Made by a program: the position numbers and the translations under genes
Notes under the pieces: generated by a model
The model's input: only the letters and a program-made list of their open reading frames with translations
The model's database searches: none
Told to the model about the DNA's origin: nothing
Shown: in pieces, positions 12,792 to 12,795 of the stretch
Layout: the number at the start of each line of letters is the position of its first letter
How positions within the stretch are numbered: the stretch's first letter is position 1
Assembly (NCBI GenBank): GCA_964431685.1
Contig: CAYSLA010000098.1
Location: forward strand, 1 to 12,795
DNA: 12,795 bases
Source of the DNA: CAYSLA01 sp964431685
GTDB taxonomy: Bacteria; Armatimonadota; UBA5829
Direction of reading: 5' to 3'

Positions 12792-12795
12792 AGTG

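Overview
The window is a roughly 55% GC bacterial segment, probably from a Gram-negative environmental lineage. Secreted repeat-rich proteins, a DUF1598-like protein, a glycoside-hydrolase-like propeller and a 'four helix bundle suffix' gene with Ser-Asp repeats all recall Planctomycetota, Verrucomicrobiota or Armatimonadota. This is a weak inference from gene content; there is no rRNA or other decisive marker. Promoters near the sigma-70 consensus can be read upstream of several genes, and TGA is an ordinary stop codon.

Left part (1-5764), all minus strand. A strong promoter (1566-1593) drives a secreted 301-residue protein built from an internal duplication, probably followed by a second secreted beta-propeller-type protein that runs off the window edge. 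Upstream, a promoter at 5736-5764 drives a likely three-gene operon. It encodes a cytoplasmic GH32/GH43-like five-bladed propeller protein, an NAD-dependent tartrate/D-malate dehydrogenase of the isocitrate/isopropylmalate dehydrogenase family, and an exported DUF1598-like protein. Sugar-derived acid metabolism is plausible for the first two, but the substrate cannot be read from sequence.

Middle part (5799-9984): a decayed defence or DNA-modification block, read leftward. Its genes are a 664-residue nuclease-helicase protein (PD-(D/E)XK-like N-terminus plus DUF2075/Schlafen-type helicase), a broken cytosine-5 DNA methyltransferase (catalytic N-terminal half absent, one in-frame TGA), and an intact Vsr mismatch endonuclease overlapping the methyltransferase tail. 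Two copies of a 78-bp palindromic element (5882-5959 and 9843-9920) lie on either side in opposite orientation. Just outside the right copy is a short plus-strand fragment resembling the conserved C-terminus of Eco57I-type restriction-modification enzymes.

Right part (9806-12791). A four-helix-bundle gene on the plus strand has arrays of a 9-bp unit, GTCNGACNN, upstream, inside and downstream of it, and related hairpins on both sides. This is laid out like a REP-associated domesticated element and is the most unusual arrangement here. A minus-strand pair follows, HtpX membrane protease and a PhnP-like metallo-beta-lactamase-fold hydrolase. A tRNA-Glu(CTC) gene with a perfect TTGACA/TATAAT promoter ends the window.
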